Below are positions 9,171 to 19,066 of a stretch of DNA of 30,962 nucleotides, in pieces. The notes below the pieces were generated by a model, which ran no database searches, had not been told where the DNA came from, and worked only from the letters and a program-made list of their open reading frames with translations. How positions within the stretch are numbered: position 1 is the first letter of the stretch; each line of letters begins with the position of its first letter. Source of the DNA: Caulochytrium protostelioides (taxonomy: Eukaryota > Chytridiomycota > Caulochytriomycetes > Caulochytriales > Caulochytriaceae); the NCBI GenBank assembly GCA_003615045.1, contig ML014315.1, positions 1 through 30,962 on the forward strand. The letters run 5' to 3'. A program made the position numbers and the translations under genes.

Positions 9171-11415
9171 GATTTTCTTGACCTACTGCAGCTGAAACGG
9201 CGGCGTTTCATGCAAATCGGTGTTCAAAAGGGCCGTCGTTGTGCCGAGCGTCGCCACAAACATGTCCAGGCAGAATCCACTCGGCCCCGTTGGCCTTTTG
9301 GCGGATAGAGGTGGGCACTGTGGATCAAGTAAACGACGTGGTGGGCGCTGTTCGCGGTCCTGACCAGGAGTGTTCGGTTGTGCGGACAATGGCCCGGCAG
9401 AAGCATAAGTCCGGGTGCCGGGTATGCCGGGTATGCATTAGCGGATTTCCCGCGGTGTCAGCGACTGGCGAAAGCTCGTCGCGCCCAAACTGGTCAGAAA
9501 GGAATGATCTGCTGCGGTCACTGTCATTTTGAGGCCGAAGATGGCCTGCCACGGTCTGCTGCGGAAGGGGCGCGGCGCGGACGCGTTCTGGCCGTGGCGC
9601 CAGCAACTCGTGTGGCGAGACACCGAACAGCCCCGCCGATGTCTTTCTGAGGAGGAAGGCGTCGGCCCCCCAATTGATCTCGCATGACTGGCTACCGTGA
9701 ATGTGTGCGCCGAGACATTCGCCGAGATAGTTATTCCATATTCATACAAGCCCACCCGTTGTCTCATCCGCCTGATTCTGGATGGCAGTTGCGTCAATGG
9801 CGGGGGAAGTCAGGATACGGCGTGTGATCTACACACGTTCCTTGTTGGATGTATGGAAGGCACAGTCACCACGCTGTGGAACCGGCAGCATCTGCTGCTG
9901 AGTGAATAGAGATGAGTTGTGAGTCTTAAAAATTCCCCTTGATCTCTCGATCTGTCGATTCGGCTTGAACGGCTTTTCCGATGACTTGTCATCGCTACCA
10001 CGCTACCGAAAAACGAAACGAACCACGATATCTCAGCAAGCTCATATTTTTCACCGAGTCGCTGTCTGGCCAAGCTCTTCTCACGTCTCGTGAATCCCCC
10101 ATGATGCGATACCTGCATCCGCTAAGATGACCATTGCCGATCTCATCGCTAAGTTACGCTAGCACACTACTGGTGAAATGTTTGGATCGTGTCAGCGAGC
10201 GCCTTCCGAAAAATTGGAGACCAGCTGCTCCATGAGCTGCTCCATGTTAGATGGCATTGCCCACTGTTTGCCATAGCGTGTCATTGTGATGTTCCCAGAA
10301 ACGGTTCATGTCGTACGTGCAACTCAGCCTTCATTGATGCGGTCGCACCTGATCCTCCGCCGAGTAGCATCGAGTAGAGAAAGGCGAAGCGAGCAGGCAG
10401 AGAGCGCTGAGATTAAGGAACGCTGTTGGTCAGCATATCAGACCGTATGGCGAACATCATCCTGACGAAGGCTGGGTGACGCGGTCCCGGTAGCCGTGCT
10501 GGATGGCGCACACCGGATCGAAGGCAGATCGATTGAACCATTTTAGGCCCGGAAATTCATCTCCGACCGGCCGCTCTTGGGGGGCAGAGGGCTCTGAGCC
10601 TCTGCGCTCGTGGGATGACGAGCGTCTTCACGAGACACAGCGCGTGAGCACGTACCTGTCACAAACCTGATGTTGGACAGCGGCTGCATCGGCCCTCGCT
10701 GCTCAATCACCTGGCGATTTCAATTCCCGATGACGACGGTGACAGTTTCCATGGCGGGTGATGTGACGAGGGCGGGGTCTTGTGTGTAGCATGTCTTGCG
10801 GTTACGAGGAGGGACGAGGACAGGGGCGCGGTGGGGCAGTCGGGGGTGATGCCTGCCCCCCTAACTCCGCGATCTCCGACGCTAATGAAGCAACGGTGTT
10901 GTCTGCCCCCGGCTCGCCCCGAAGGAACGCTGGTGGCAGCGGCCGTATTGCCCCTTCATCGCAACGGTGGTCATCCACGGTGGAGGCCGATCGCCAGCAT
11001 ACCGTGGCAAGATTGGGTCACACGGACAGGTGAATGGTGTAAGTTAAGTGAATCTTGTAGATCGCCGATCGCGACCAGTAATCGCGGCACTGCGCGGTCT
11101 TACGCTCGGCAGAGTCGCCATATCCCACTTCATTTCCCGCCAACTTGAGAAGGGTCAGAGATTTCTGTATGCCAGATATATATGCACAGTGCACGGTGGG
11201 CTCGAAAAGTTCGAACAACTACTTGGAATGCTCAAGTTGGCACGAAGCCTGGGCCATGCAAACGTGCTATATCGCGTTCCCTTCAGCCATTACCTTGTCT
11301 GTATTACTTGATTCTTCGTTCGACACTAGCGAATCTGTATAAGCTATCGAGCCATTCTAAGCTGTCATCAACCGAGTTCCGATCGTGTCCATTACATCAA
11401 CGTCAGGCTGCCAAC
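9171..11415. other. 2.2-kb divergent intergenic region
   Basis: This separates the divergent repeat-protein gene and the first 7TM-RGS gene, so it should hold both promoters. I see no gene in it. An AT-rich string GATATATATGC near 11175 is a possible TATA element for the RGS gene, about 240 nt before its ATG. Short direct duplications occur near 9418-9436 (GCCGGGTAT) and 10226-10247. Confidence 0.4.
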
Positions 11416-12942
11416 ATGGATCCAGCACTTCTTCGCGAGTTAAAACATTATACGAAAGAGCAGATCATTGCTACTCGTTTGTCATGGTCCAGCCCCACCA
11501 GCTTACATATCTTTGCCCTGGCCCTGTCGATCGTGGCGGCCACCCTCGTTTTCCCAGCATCATGGTGGGTTTGGAAGAATCGACAGGATCCTGTCATCCA
11601 TCATCGAACTTTCTACGTCATGGCGGGTGAGATCGTCTGGGCAACGATCATGGTGATTGGTATCGGCGGCGTCGCACAGCCCTGGCCATCGTGGAATCCA
11701 TGTCCGTGTGTGGTGTACAACATGCTCGTTTCTGGGATCTTGTTCTGTCACTACGCCATGGACTGCAGTCGTGCCGTCCTTTTCTACCGCTTAGCCCAGC
11801 TCAACTTGGCCAAAATGGAGGGCAAGGTACGCTCATCCCCTTACGAGGATCGTTTTATCGACACCATTGGCTGGCTCTGCAGTCCTCAAGAATACAACCG
11901 CGTGACCTTCCGTCTTCGCGTCCTGACCGAGCGCTTCAAAACCCAGTTGGTATCGGATGTCACCTTCGGCGCCTCGCAAATCCGGTTCAAAAGCTCAGAT
12001 CCCATGAGCGGTTCTTCGCGACCGGCACAGGAAACCGGCATCTCCACGCAAGACTCGCAAGGAACGGAAGGTGCTCAGATGCGCCACACCACGGGCCAGG
12101 TGCGCCCGCGTGAGATTCTGAACTGGCTCCTGAAGCTGGCCGTGATCTTTGCCGTGGGCTCCCTTGTCGGGCTCATCCTCCCTATGATCCAGACAGGGCC
12201 CTTGCTGCAAACCCTTCCGATGAAGTATAGCTATCCGTTCTGCTTCATGAACTCCTGGATGGTGGCAGTCGTCCTCATCGTCGGCGCGGTGACCGTAATT
12301 CTGCTCAGTTCTCTGATTCTATTTCAGCCCAACGATGGGATGATCATCAAGACGGAGCTGGTTTACTTTCGTCCCCTGATTCAAGGCATTACCATCTGCG
12401 TGGCTTACCGTGAAGTTAAAGGGCTGGACTACAACACAACGCATCTCATCATAATGACTGCATTAGCCATGCAGCTGGCATCTGTCACACTTTTCCCGTT
12501 GTGCTCGATCATCGGTCAGTCCATCAGTAAGCGACGCTCCATTCGCGCTGCCGCTAGCATGAACATCCGCTCTGCAAAGGACATCGAAGCATTGTGGGCG
12601 ACCAAGGTGGGCCGCGAAGTCATTGGCTCAATCACACATGCGGCATACGCCTATGAAATCTACCGATTTTTGATCGATTCCAACTCTCCGAAGTGCTGTC
12701 AGGCACCGCATGCTCGCCGTATATACGAGACGTACATTTGCCGCGAAGCACCGTTCGAACTGAACCTGCGCTCGCGCCTCATCAAAGAATGGGAAGCCGC
12801 CGTCGCTCGCGGCGAAGTCAAGTACGAGCTGGTGGCAGAAACCCGCATGGGTGTGTTTAACGATTTGCTTGCCAACTACAAGCACAAAATCGCCGCTGCG
12901 TTAGTCAAGCTTCAGACCGATGAGACCACCTATGAATATTGA
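11416..12942 (+). CDS. 7TM-RGS hybrid receptor/regulator, paralog A
   Basis: 508 residues from the ATG at 11416. The open frame extends further upstream but with no hydrophobic or conserved sequence, and MDPALLRELKHY aligns with the start of paralog B. Seven hydrophobic segments are arranged as three (about residues 32-130), a soluble loop with Ser/Thr/Gln-rich sequence (about 185-235), and four more (about 238-365). From about residue 385 comes a C-terminal RGS-like domain with EIYRFLIDSNS, a central REAPFELNL and a terminal VFNDLLANYKHKI. These correspond to the middle and end helices of RGS domains. Family knowledge: RGS domains speed GTP hydrolysis by G-alpha. Fused 7TM-RGS proteins include plant AtRGS1 and fungal GprK-type receptors. 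Its nearest relative in the window is at 21783-23318, same strand. A Fanzor relic starts about 90 nt after its stop. Confidence 0.83.
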   Translation: MDPALLRELKHYTKEQIIATRLSWSSPTSLHIFALALSIVAATLVFPASWWVWKNRQDPVIHHRTFYVMAGEIVWATIMVIGIGGVAQPWPSWNPCPCVVYNMLVSGILFCHYAMDCSRAVLFYRLAQLNLAKMEGKVRSSPYEDRFIDTIGWLCSPQEYNRVTFRLRVLTERFKTQLVSDVTFGASQIRFKSSDPMSGSSRPAQETGISTQDSQGTEGAQMRHTTGQVRPREILNWLLKLAVIFAVGSLVGLILPMIQTGPLLQTLPMKYSYPFCFMNSWMVAVVLIVGAVTVILLSSLILFQPNDGMIIKTELVYFRPLIQGITICVAYREVKGLDYNTTHLIIMTALAMQLASVTLFPLCSIIGQSISKRRSIRAAASMNIRSAKDIEALWATKVGREVIGSITHAAYAYEIYRFLIDSNSPKCCQAPHARRIYETYICREAPFELNLRSRLIKEWEAAVARGEVKYELVAETRMGVFNDLLANYKHKIAAALVKLQTDETTYEY

Positions 12943-13034
12943 AGATGCGCTGCGACATTTAACAACCCATGGAATCAATCTCATGGCAGGTTGTGTCGGG
13001 ATCTCTCTGCTGCTCCCTATATATATTTTAAAGA

Positions 13035-13530
13035 ACGTACAGGCCCACCTTCATCGACCCAGTACGCACACCATCCCCTCCTGGGGTCGTGCCCCACAGA
13101 GGCAATGGCGTCTTCGGTTCATTGTTGGATGAGCTTGCCGACCTTGGGCTGCACTGGAGCTTGCCCAGGGATGCGACACAGCGCCTCCGGGCTGACGGGT
13201 CAGGCCAGGCGGCCTCAGATGTTCAACGCGGCATTGAGATCGCGGTTCACCAACTTGCCGTGGGTGGCTTCACACCACGACAAACCTCGAACCAGGGTCC
13301 CGCCGGCGTTGAACGGGTTTCAGGACCACATTCGTCTGGGCATACACCAAGTCCTGCGGACCGGGTTGGTTGCCGTCGGCGCGGCCGGGGGTGGGGGTGC
13401 GCCGAGAGATCAGCACGGCTGTCGGGTCCCGGGGTTTCACCTTGGTCAGGATGTCATTCGTCTCGGCTTGCACCTGGATCGTTCGGAACTCGTCGACCAG
13501 CACGGTGCGGGAACGTTGGGCGCACGCCTG
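13035..13530 (-). mobile_element. Fanzor/TnpB nuclease relic, copy 2 (with DEFRT motif)
   Basis: The longest of the clear fragments. Reading on the minus strand from about 13510, it gives TVLVDEFRT, matching the D-E-Y/F-R-T-S motif that precedes the zinc-binding knuckle in Fanzor proteins. It continues with LVYAQTNVVLKP, then in a shifted frame LVRGLSWCEATHGKLVNRDL and NAALNI (RuvC-III). Next come PVSPEALCRIPGQAP and KVGKLIQQ before the stop at 13119-13121. At least one frameshift and two in-frame TGA codons break it (one just after NAALNI, one after GRLA), and the first Cys pair expected after DEFRT is not visible. The tail shares AGGAGGGGATGGTGTGCGT with copy 1 and then GGTGGGCCTGTAC. Its 3' end points toward and nearly touches the stop codon of the 7TM-RGS gene (93 nt). 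Non-functional. Confidence 0.75.
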
Positions 13531-13559
13531 TTACGCTTGAGACATCGGAAGGAGCCATC

Positions 13560-14047
13560 CTCGAAAGAAAAAACACGCACGGCTGGCCTCCATACAGCCG
13601 AAGGCGCTGTTCGCCTAGCGTGGCCTCACTCGGTTCACCACGGCTCGTACGCTTCCAGCCTTACTTCTCATCATGGCGACCGCGGCAGCCGCTATCCTCT
13701 GGGGAGGCTATGAACGTCGGTCATCGCCATTGTCGCCGTCTACGTAGCACTGCTGGTGATTGCGCCGCAGCCGGCCTCGGCGGAAGAGACCGAAGGCGAG
13801 TTTGTTCAAAGCCAGATCGTCGTGTGTACGAACCCCATACGTGAAAGCCCTCGTATCACCTCGACAACATGCTATGTAAGAAACGCGCGTCAGATCACAG
13901 GGTAAGACTGGGGACGACACGGGTGGGATGCCACTAGCGCTTACGTCTGAGTCCATAATAGGAGAGAAAGCGCAGCGTGCTTCTGTTGGGCATCCCCATG
14001 CCCACGCTGAGTTGCCCCCCTTTGTGCTTTAGGACCAGCGGCGAGGC
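13560..14047. other. Gap with an orphan leader-like open frame
   Basis: There is no complete gene. A plus-strand frame from 13714 to 13905 lacks an ATG but reads like a secretory leader followed by a mature segment (hydrophobic SVIAIVAVYVALLVIAP, then QPASA, then EETEGEFVQSQIVVCTNP). A GTAAGA donor-like string lies near its end (13876). It starts right after an in-frame TGA, and I find no acceptor that would supply an upstream exon. It may be a decayed exon or a chance frame. Confidence 0.25.
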
Positions 14048-17000
14048 CTAGACGGGCCGTGATGCGATGGTCACATCAGCTCCCGGTGTCGTGCCAATCG
14101 GCGTGGCCAACGGCAGTGCGGACCAAGGAGGCGGAAAGTCGTGCACGGCGATCGTCGCCAAGCTGCCCCAGCTCATTCGCCGAGCCACGGCCTCTGCCTC
14201 AGCGCGGCTTAGCCCTGATGGCATCCCCGTTGGCCAGCCCGCTGGCATCGATGCGGAAGCAGATGCAAATGCGGCTGCGGATACTGGCTTCGGCGCTACG
14301 TCGACCGTCTCTTGACGGGTAATCCCGGGCACCACAAGCGGTGGCGGTGGTGACAGCCGCACCCGCGACGTCATCCCAGGCCGTGACGCCGATTCCCATC
14401 GCGCGCCGGACACCATCGGCGCCATCGGTTGATGCATTGGCATCGCCATGCCGGCTGGACTCCCCTCAGATCGATGGGTCCGGTCTCGCAGGCCCCACAT
14501 GAGCATCGAGAGATCGACCGCCGGTCGTTCTGGCCCAGACGCCATTGCGGCGCCCGTCGGGATGACCGTATTGCCGGGATACGTGAGGGGATCGAACGTC
14601 ATCGAAAGGCCCTGCGCCTCGCGCGGTGCGGTCTCCGCCATCGCGACATCGACGGCGGCGGCCGTCGCAGCGGCGGCATTGGCTTCAATGGCCTTCGCGT
14701 CGAGGGCGCGCATCTCAGGATACACCACATAGCGGCGAAGGAGAACATAAAGGGCGATGAGGAGCAGAAGCACCAAGTACGAGTAGTCGCGGCTCGTCTT
14801 GCGCGCCTTCCCCGGCGACGGCTGCATCTCGAGGAGCTGCTGCCACTCGGCGCTGACCCACGGTGCGACATTGACATCCGCGTTCAATGCCAGCGCGGGC
14901 GGCGAGGCGACGAGCAGGTCGGTGGGTCGGCTCGCGGGCGGGTTCATACTGACGAGCGCGAGTGTCGTGGTGATTGTGGTGGTGGTAGTGGTGGTGGTGG
15001 TGGTGGTGGTGGTGGTGGTGGTGGTGGTGGTGGTCGTGGTGGTGGTCGGCCTGCTGAGCGTCGTGGAGGTATAGGTCGATGTGGATTCGGCGGACAGTGT
15101 GGTCGATGCGGACGTTTTGTAAGAAAGATACGTGGTGGTGGTGGTGGTGGTGGTAGTTGCGACGGAGCTGGATAAACCAGGAGTCGGGGCCGATGCGTCG
15201 TTCGTTGAGCCCGTCCATGATAGAGTGTTGGTTGTCTCCTGGATCGTTGTCGGCGCGGCGCTTCCAGAGAATGAACCTGTGCCGAGCAATGAAGATGCAT
15301 CAGCGGATGACGAAGTGGCTGACGTTGAATCTACCCACGAGGAGGATGGGAGTTTCGTTGACAATGAGTTTGATGGGATCTGGTTCCCGCTTACCGCCGA
15401 CGTCGTGGTTAAATGGGTTTCAGCAGTCGCAGATGTGGAAGAAGCGGTGGTCTCCGCCGGCTCGAATGTTGATGGTATGACGGTGTTGGTCACTGAAATT
15501 CGCGATGTTGCTGTTGCCGCAATCATCGATGTCGTGGTAGTCGACGTCGTAGGGCTCGCCGGCGGCGCCTCTTCCGACGACGGCATGGAGGAAGATCCTG
15601 TTGAGAAGCAAGCCGACGTTGTTTCGGCCGTGGTTTCCGCCTCCGTCAGCGATCGTGAGGCGGTCGTGAAGACGGAGGATGCCGATGATGAGGTGTAGGA
15701 CGCGGTAACCGGCGTCGTGGTGCCTGGTCCGCTTCCTCCAGATGGGCTACTCAACGACGTCGCCATTCCAGCCCCTTCGGGGGTGGCGCTCGTTGGGCTG
15801 TCGGCGATCGGCGTCGGTGAGGTGTTGACCGACGTAGTGCGCTCTGTGCTGACTAATGACGAGCTTGTCAACACCGAGCTCGTCGGCGGCAGCGGCAAGG
15901 TGGTTTCGAGCGCGCTAGTCACCGCTGACACGGCTGATGAGAGCACAGAGGCAAGTATTGATGACGGCGTCGCGTCGCTGCCTGAAGTCGCGAGCGTTGT
16001 GCTGATCGATGCGGTGGGTGCGCTCGCCGTCTGCGCTGTTTCAGTAAAAGTCGCCGGAGCATCCGATGGATTCGTAGTCCATGGTGAATTCGTGGCCGCG
16101 GATGTTGGTACTGCGACCGAGTGCGAGGGTTTGGCCGTCGCTGAGGAGACCGGTGACGACGACGAGGATGACGTGAGAGATGCCGTGCCCATGCTTTCGC
16201 TCGTGGCCGACGTTGGTATGGGCCCAAGACTGCTTTCTGTCGATCGCATTGACGCTGTGTCCGTCGATTGTGCTGAATCTGTTTCCACTGACGGATCGGT
16301 GAGCATCGCCGATGTCGTCGTGGCTGCCTTCGGGCCACTCGTTGGTGTGGCCGTTCCGGAAAGATGCATAGTCACATCGGTATCTAATGATGACCCTAGG
16401 GTCAGGGACGATATACTTGGAAGTGGGTCCATCGTGGAGTCGGTCGTCAACGGCAGCGGTGTGGTTGACGCGATGGCGATGTTCCCACCAGAAGAAACGT
16501 CGGTCGAGAGGATGTGAGAGAGAGAGTTGGATGGCAGTGACCCTAGGGAGTGAGTGACGGTCGCTGCATCCATTGGGGTGGACGGCGTCTGGTGCGCCAT
16601 GCTCTCTGGGGCCGAGGTCGTCACATCATGCGTTGCTATCACCGTCTCCATCTCCGACGCCGGGGTGGCAGTTGTCGTGGTGGTGATGGCGTCGGGCGAC
16701 CCGCTGGTCTCAGACGATGTCGGAGGTCCCGTGCCCGTCTCCATAGGCACCGTACCCGAGTCGATAAGTCCACAGGATGTCATGCTGCTGGCCGTCGCTG
16801 TCGCTGTCGCCGTCGCTGTCGCCGCCGGGTCGGCGACATCAAATGTCACGGTCACAGTCACCATGATGAGGGTCGACGTCGTCGATCCATTCGATTCTTG
16901 GGTGTCCGTCCCCATGACGGTGTTGCTAATGCTGCTACTGCTGCTGCTGGAGACACTCAGAGCTGTCGCTACGTTTGTGGAGGACGGCAGCACCGACGCT

Positions 17001-17677
17001 TCGACAGAGGTGGCGGTATCAGAGATCGAACTCAGCTGGGGTATCGAGGAGAGAGTTGGGGTCGCTCCTTCGATCCCTGTCGTGATGGACATGGTTTCGG
17101 GGGTGTCGGCAGTCAGTGATGTGAGTGTTTCGACAGACGATTCTGTGCTTGACATGTGCTCCCATGTCATGGTCTCTGATGTCAGAAGTATCGTTGGTGA
17201 CGACGTCAGGGACGATGTGAAGGACGACGTCAGAGAAGTTGGAGAGATCGCGCCGTTGGAGGAGATTTCGCTCGCAGTGAGGGTCAAGGGGGTGGTCGTA
17301 CTAGCCGAGAGCTCTGGCAAACTGTTCAAGATCTTAACCGGAAAGCTCTCATTGCTGTCCTCCAAATCCAGCCGGGCGTCATACCCGCACGTGGGGTCAT
17401 CGACAGGGATAAGGCACCGTCCATTGAGGTTCGTGGTGGGGCCATCGCACTGCACGTCGATGAACTGCGGCCGCAGTGTGCACCACATCAGAAAGTAGGC
17501 GTCTTCAGTCACCTGGCTAGGATCATCGTCGTACCACTTGAGCCACCGGTGGCCCTGGATCGTCGTCCCTTCCTCAAACAACCAGGTAATGGAGGCCCAT
17601 GCCGATGGGACGGCCAGAGCCAGAATGAGGAGCAGGGCCCTGAGGCCGCCAGGCACGCGCCGTGCTGGGCACGCCAT
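14048..17677 (-). CDS. Mucin-like Ser/Thr-rich single-pass surface protein
   Basis: 1209 residues in a single exon. An N-terminal signal peptide (1-28; LLLILALAVPSAWA) leads to a small Cys-containing domain (about 29-100) with four cysteines (LMWC, VQCDG, GRCLIP, PTCGYD). Then come some 800 residues of Ser, Thr, Ala and Pro, a dense O-glycosylation field, ending in an almost pure Thr run (about 876-903). A hydrophobic helix at about 962-980 (YLVLLLLIALYVLL) is followed by a basic stop-transfer RR and a cytosolic tail of about 225 residues rich in Ala, Met and Pro. The plan matches fungal surface sensors and mucins (Msb2, Wsc, Hkr1 type), but the sequence shows no diagnostic domain of any of them. 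Function as a wall or surface sensor or adhesin is inference. The Thr run is coded by GGT/ACC triplets and probably varies in length. Confidence 0.85.
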   Translation of the reverse strand: MACPARRVPGGLRALLLILALAVPSAWASITWLFEEGTTIQGHRWLKWYDDDPSQVTEDAYFLMWCTLRPQFIDVQCDGPTTNLNGRCLIPVDDPTCGYDARLDLEDSNESFPVKILNSLPELSASTTTPLTLTASEISSNGAISPTSLTSSFTSSLTSSPTILLTSETMTWEHMSSTESSVETLTSLTADTPETMSITTGIEGATPTLSSIPQLSSISDTATSVEASVLPSSTNVATALSVSSSSSSSISNTVMGTDTQESNGSTTSTLIMVTVTVTFDVADPAATATATATATASSMTSCGLIDSGTVPMETGTGPPTSSETSGSPDAITTTTTATPASEMETVIATHDVTTSAPESMAHQTPSTPMDAATVTHSLGSLPSNSLSHILSTDVSSGGNIAIASTTPLPLTTDSTMDPLPSISSLTLGSSLDTDVTMHLSGTATPTSGPKAATTTSAMLTDPSVETDSAQSTDTASMRSTESSLGPIPTSATSESMGTASLTSSSSSSPVSSATAKPSHSVAVPTSAATNSPWTTNPSDAPATFTETAQTASAPTASISTTLATSGSDATPSSILASVLSSAVSAVTSALETTLPLPPTSSVLTSSSLVSTERTTSVNTSPTPIADSPTSATPEGAGMATSLSSPSGGSGPGTTTPVTASYTSSSASSVFTTASRSLTEAETTAETTSACFSTGSSSMPSSEEAPPASPTTSTTTTSMIAATATSRISVTNTVIPSTFEPAETTASSTSATAETHLTTTSAVSGNQIPSNSLSTKLPSSSWVDSTSATSSSADASSLLGTGSFSGSAAPTTIQETTNTLSWTGSTNDASAPTPGLSSSVATTTTTTTTTYLSYKTSASTTLSAESTSTYTSTTLSRPTTTTTTTTTTTTTTTTTTTTTTTTITTTLALVSMNPPASRPTDLLVASPPALALNADVNVAPWVSAEWQQLLEMQPSPGKARKTSRDYSYLVLLLLIALYVLLRRYVVYPEMRALDAKAIEANAAAATAAAVDVAMAETAPREAQGLSMTFDPLTYPGNTVIPTGAAMASGPERPAVDLSMLMWGLRDRTHRSEGSPAGMAMPMHQPMAPMVSGARWESASRPGMTSRVRLSPPPPLVVPGITRQETVDVAPKPVSAAAFASASASMPAGWPTGMPSGLSRAEAEAVARRMSWGSLATIAVHDFPPPWSALPLATPIGTTPGADVTIASRPV
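14977..15048. repeat. GGT/ACC trinucleotide tract coding poly-Thr
   Basis: A run of about 24 GGT units with a few interruptions lies within the mucin-like gene. In the coding sense it gives almost pure Thr. It also explains the poly-Val, poly-Gly, poly-His and poly-Pro open frames on both strands in this area. Confidence 0.9.
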
Positions 17678-19066
17678 TCACCGCCGCGAGCTGCAGGTCG
17701 GGGACAGGATTCTTTATGCCGGATAATCTCCGTTGGGTTGAAGCAGATCTATCAGAATGCAGTTGATTCTAAAGTAGACACAGACCAGAGATGGTCTAGG
17801 ATCGTACAGGTTTGAAGATAGCGGAAGGAGGCAGATGATACGGTCTGTTTTTGTCACGCAACCTGCGCATCGCCTTGCTGACGTCCCTATCAGTGATTGT
17901 CAACATCTCGCAAAAAGCCTTACAAAGGCCTTACAGCACGAACATCTCGCATTTCAAGCTTATATATCCATTGCGCCTACCACGTAATCAATCAGGCCGT
18001 GGTCAGATGATGCTGCCTTCCTTTCCGTGGATGCGCAGCAATGCCATAGAATTAGGTCATACCCAATGGGTCAAGTCGTATCGGTCGCTTTCCGATAGAT
18101 TCCATCAGGATCGTTGAACGAGGTCTCGGCCCGGTGAATAGCATCGCATGGATCAGGTCCGAGGTGAAAACTGATCGTCAGTGACCGTACTGATTACTAC
18201 TGTACCCATACGATGGGGACCGAACAATACGATGGGTGCTATTGTCTTTCTAGAAGCAGCGGCTGAAAATCCAGGCAGAGCCACTTACATGTGTGCCGAC
18301 CGCTATGAAATGCGGCGAGAGAAATGCCATCCGTCTGGTCCATGCACCTGACATATGGTATATAACATCCATGAATGTACCTGACAACATCGTCGAGCCT
18401 GTTGGACTTCCTTCGTTTTGCATGACATCGATCGCTCCCTGCCTGCACCGCGATTCGTTGTGGTGACGATGCTCCGAGACAGAGCCGAATAAAAAGGATA
18501 TGCCACGGAAAATCACCTTAGCGGCCTCAGCTCACCAATTGCGGCTGGTCGTCATGCTTTCGCGCTTTGCTTGATGCTGGCCCGATCCGAGCGGGGCCCA
18601 GCCACAGCGGGGCTTCCCGCCACGCCAGGGCCTCGCAGCGTTCTTCAGCGTTCTTCTCTCCTTCTCGTCACGTCGGGGCTGTGGTGGTATCGGAGTCATC
18701 CTGTCGACGGGGTGGTAGCGTCAAGGCCCAGCGGTCTCGATACGAGCCCAAGCCCCATCAGGGCGCGAGCCACGCGATGCCATCGCCGTTTCATGGGTGC
18801 GCTGTTTGTATCCAAACCCCGTCCTGACTCCGACCGCGAGTCCGCTCTCGACGGGTCTCGTTCCTCAACGTGTCCCGGAGCCAGGCGCTTCCTTCAATCG
18901 TGGCCCCGCACCGCACCGCCACGCCACGCCTCGCCGTGCTGCCCGCTTCGCAGCGATCGCGGTGGTGGTGACCGCTGCGAGACGGGCCGACCTGCCACCG
19001 GTCCATCCTTCCGGGCCCGCATCGCATCGTGATACGCCCGCATCGTGATACGCCGATGTCGAGGCT
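17678..19066. other. 1.4-kb divergent intergenic region
   Basis: Between the starts of the mucin-like gene (minus) and the PHD gene (plus), so it should carry both promoters. No gene is visible. Just before the PHD gene a 16-bp unit is duplicated in tandem (CCGCATCGTGATACGC, about 19017-19050). Confidence 0.4.

Noticed and set aside
11182-11415. 78-residue upstream extension of the first 7TM-RGS gene
   Set aside because: It has no conserved feature, and the paralog starts at the position matching the ATG at 11416.
14429-15300. Open frames with poly-Val, poly-Gly, poly-His and poly-Pro runs on both strands
   Set aside because: They are other-frame readings of the GGT tract inside the mucin-like gene.
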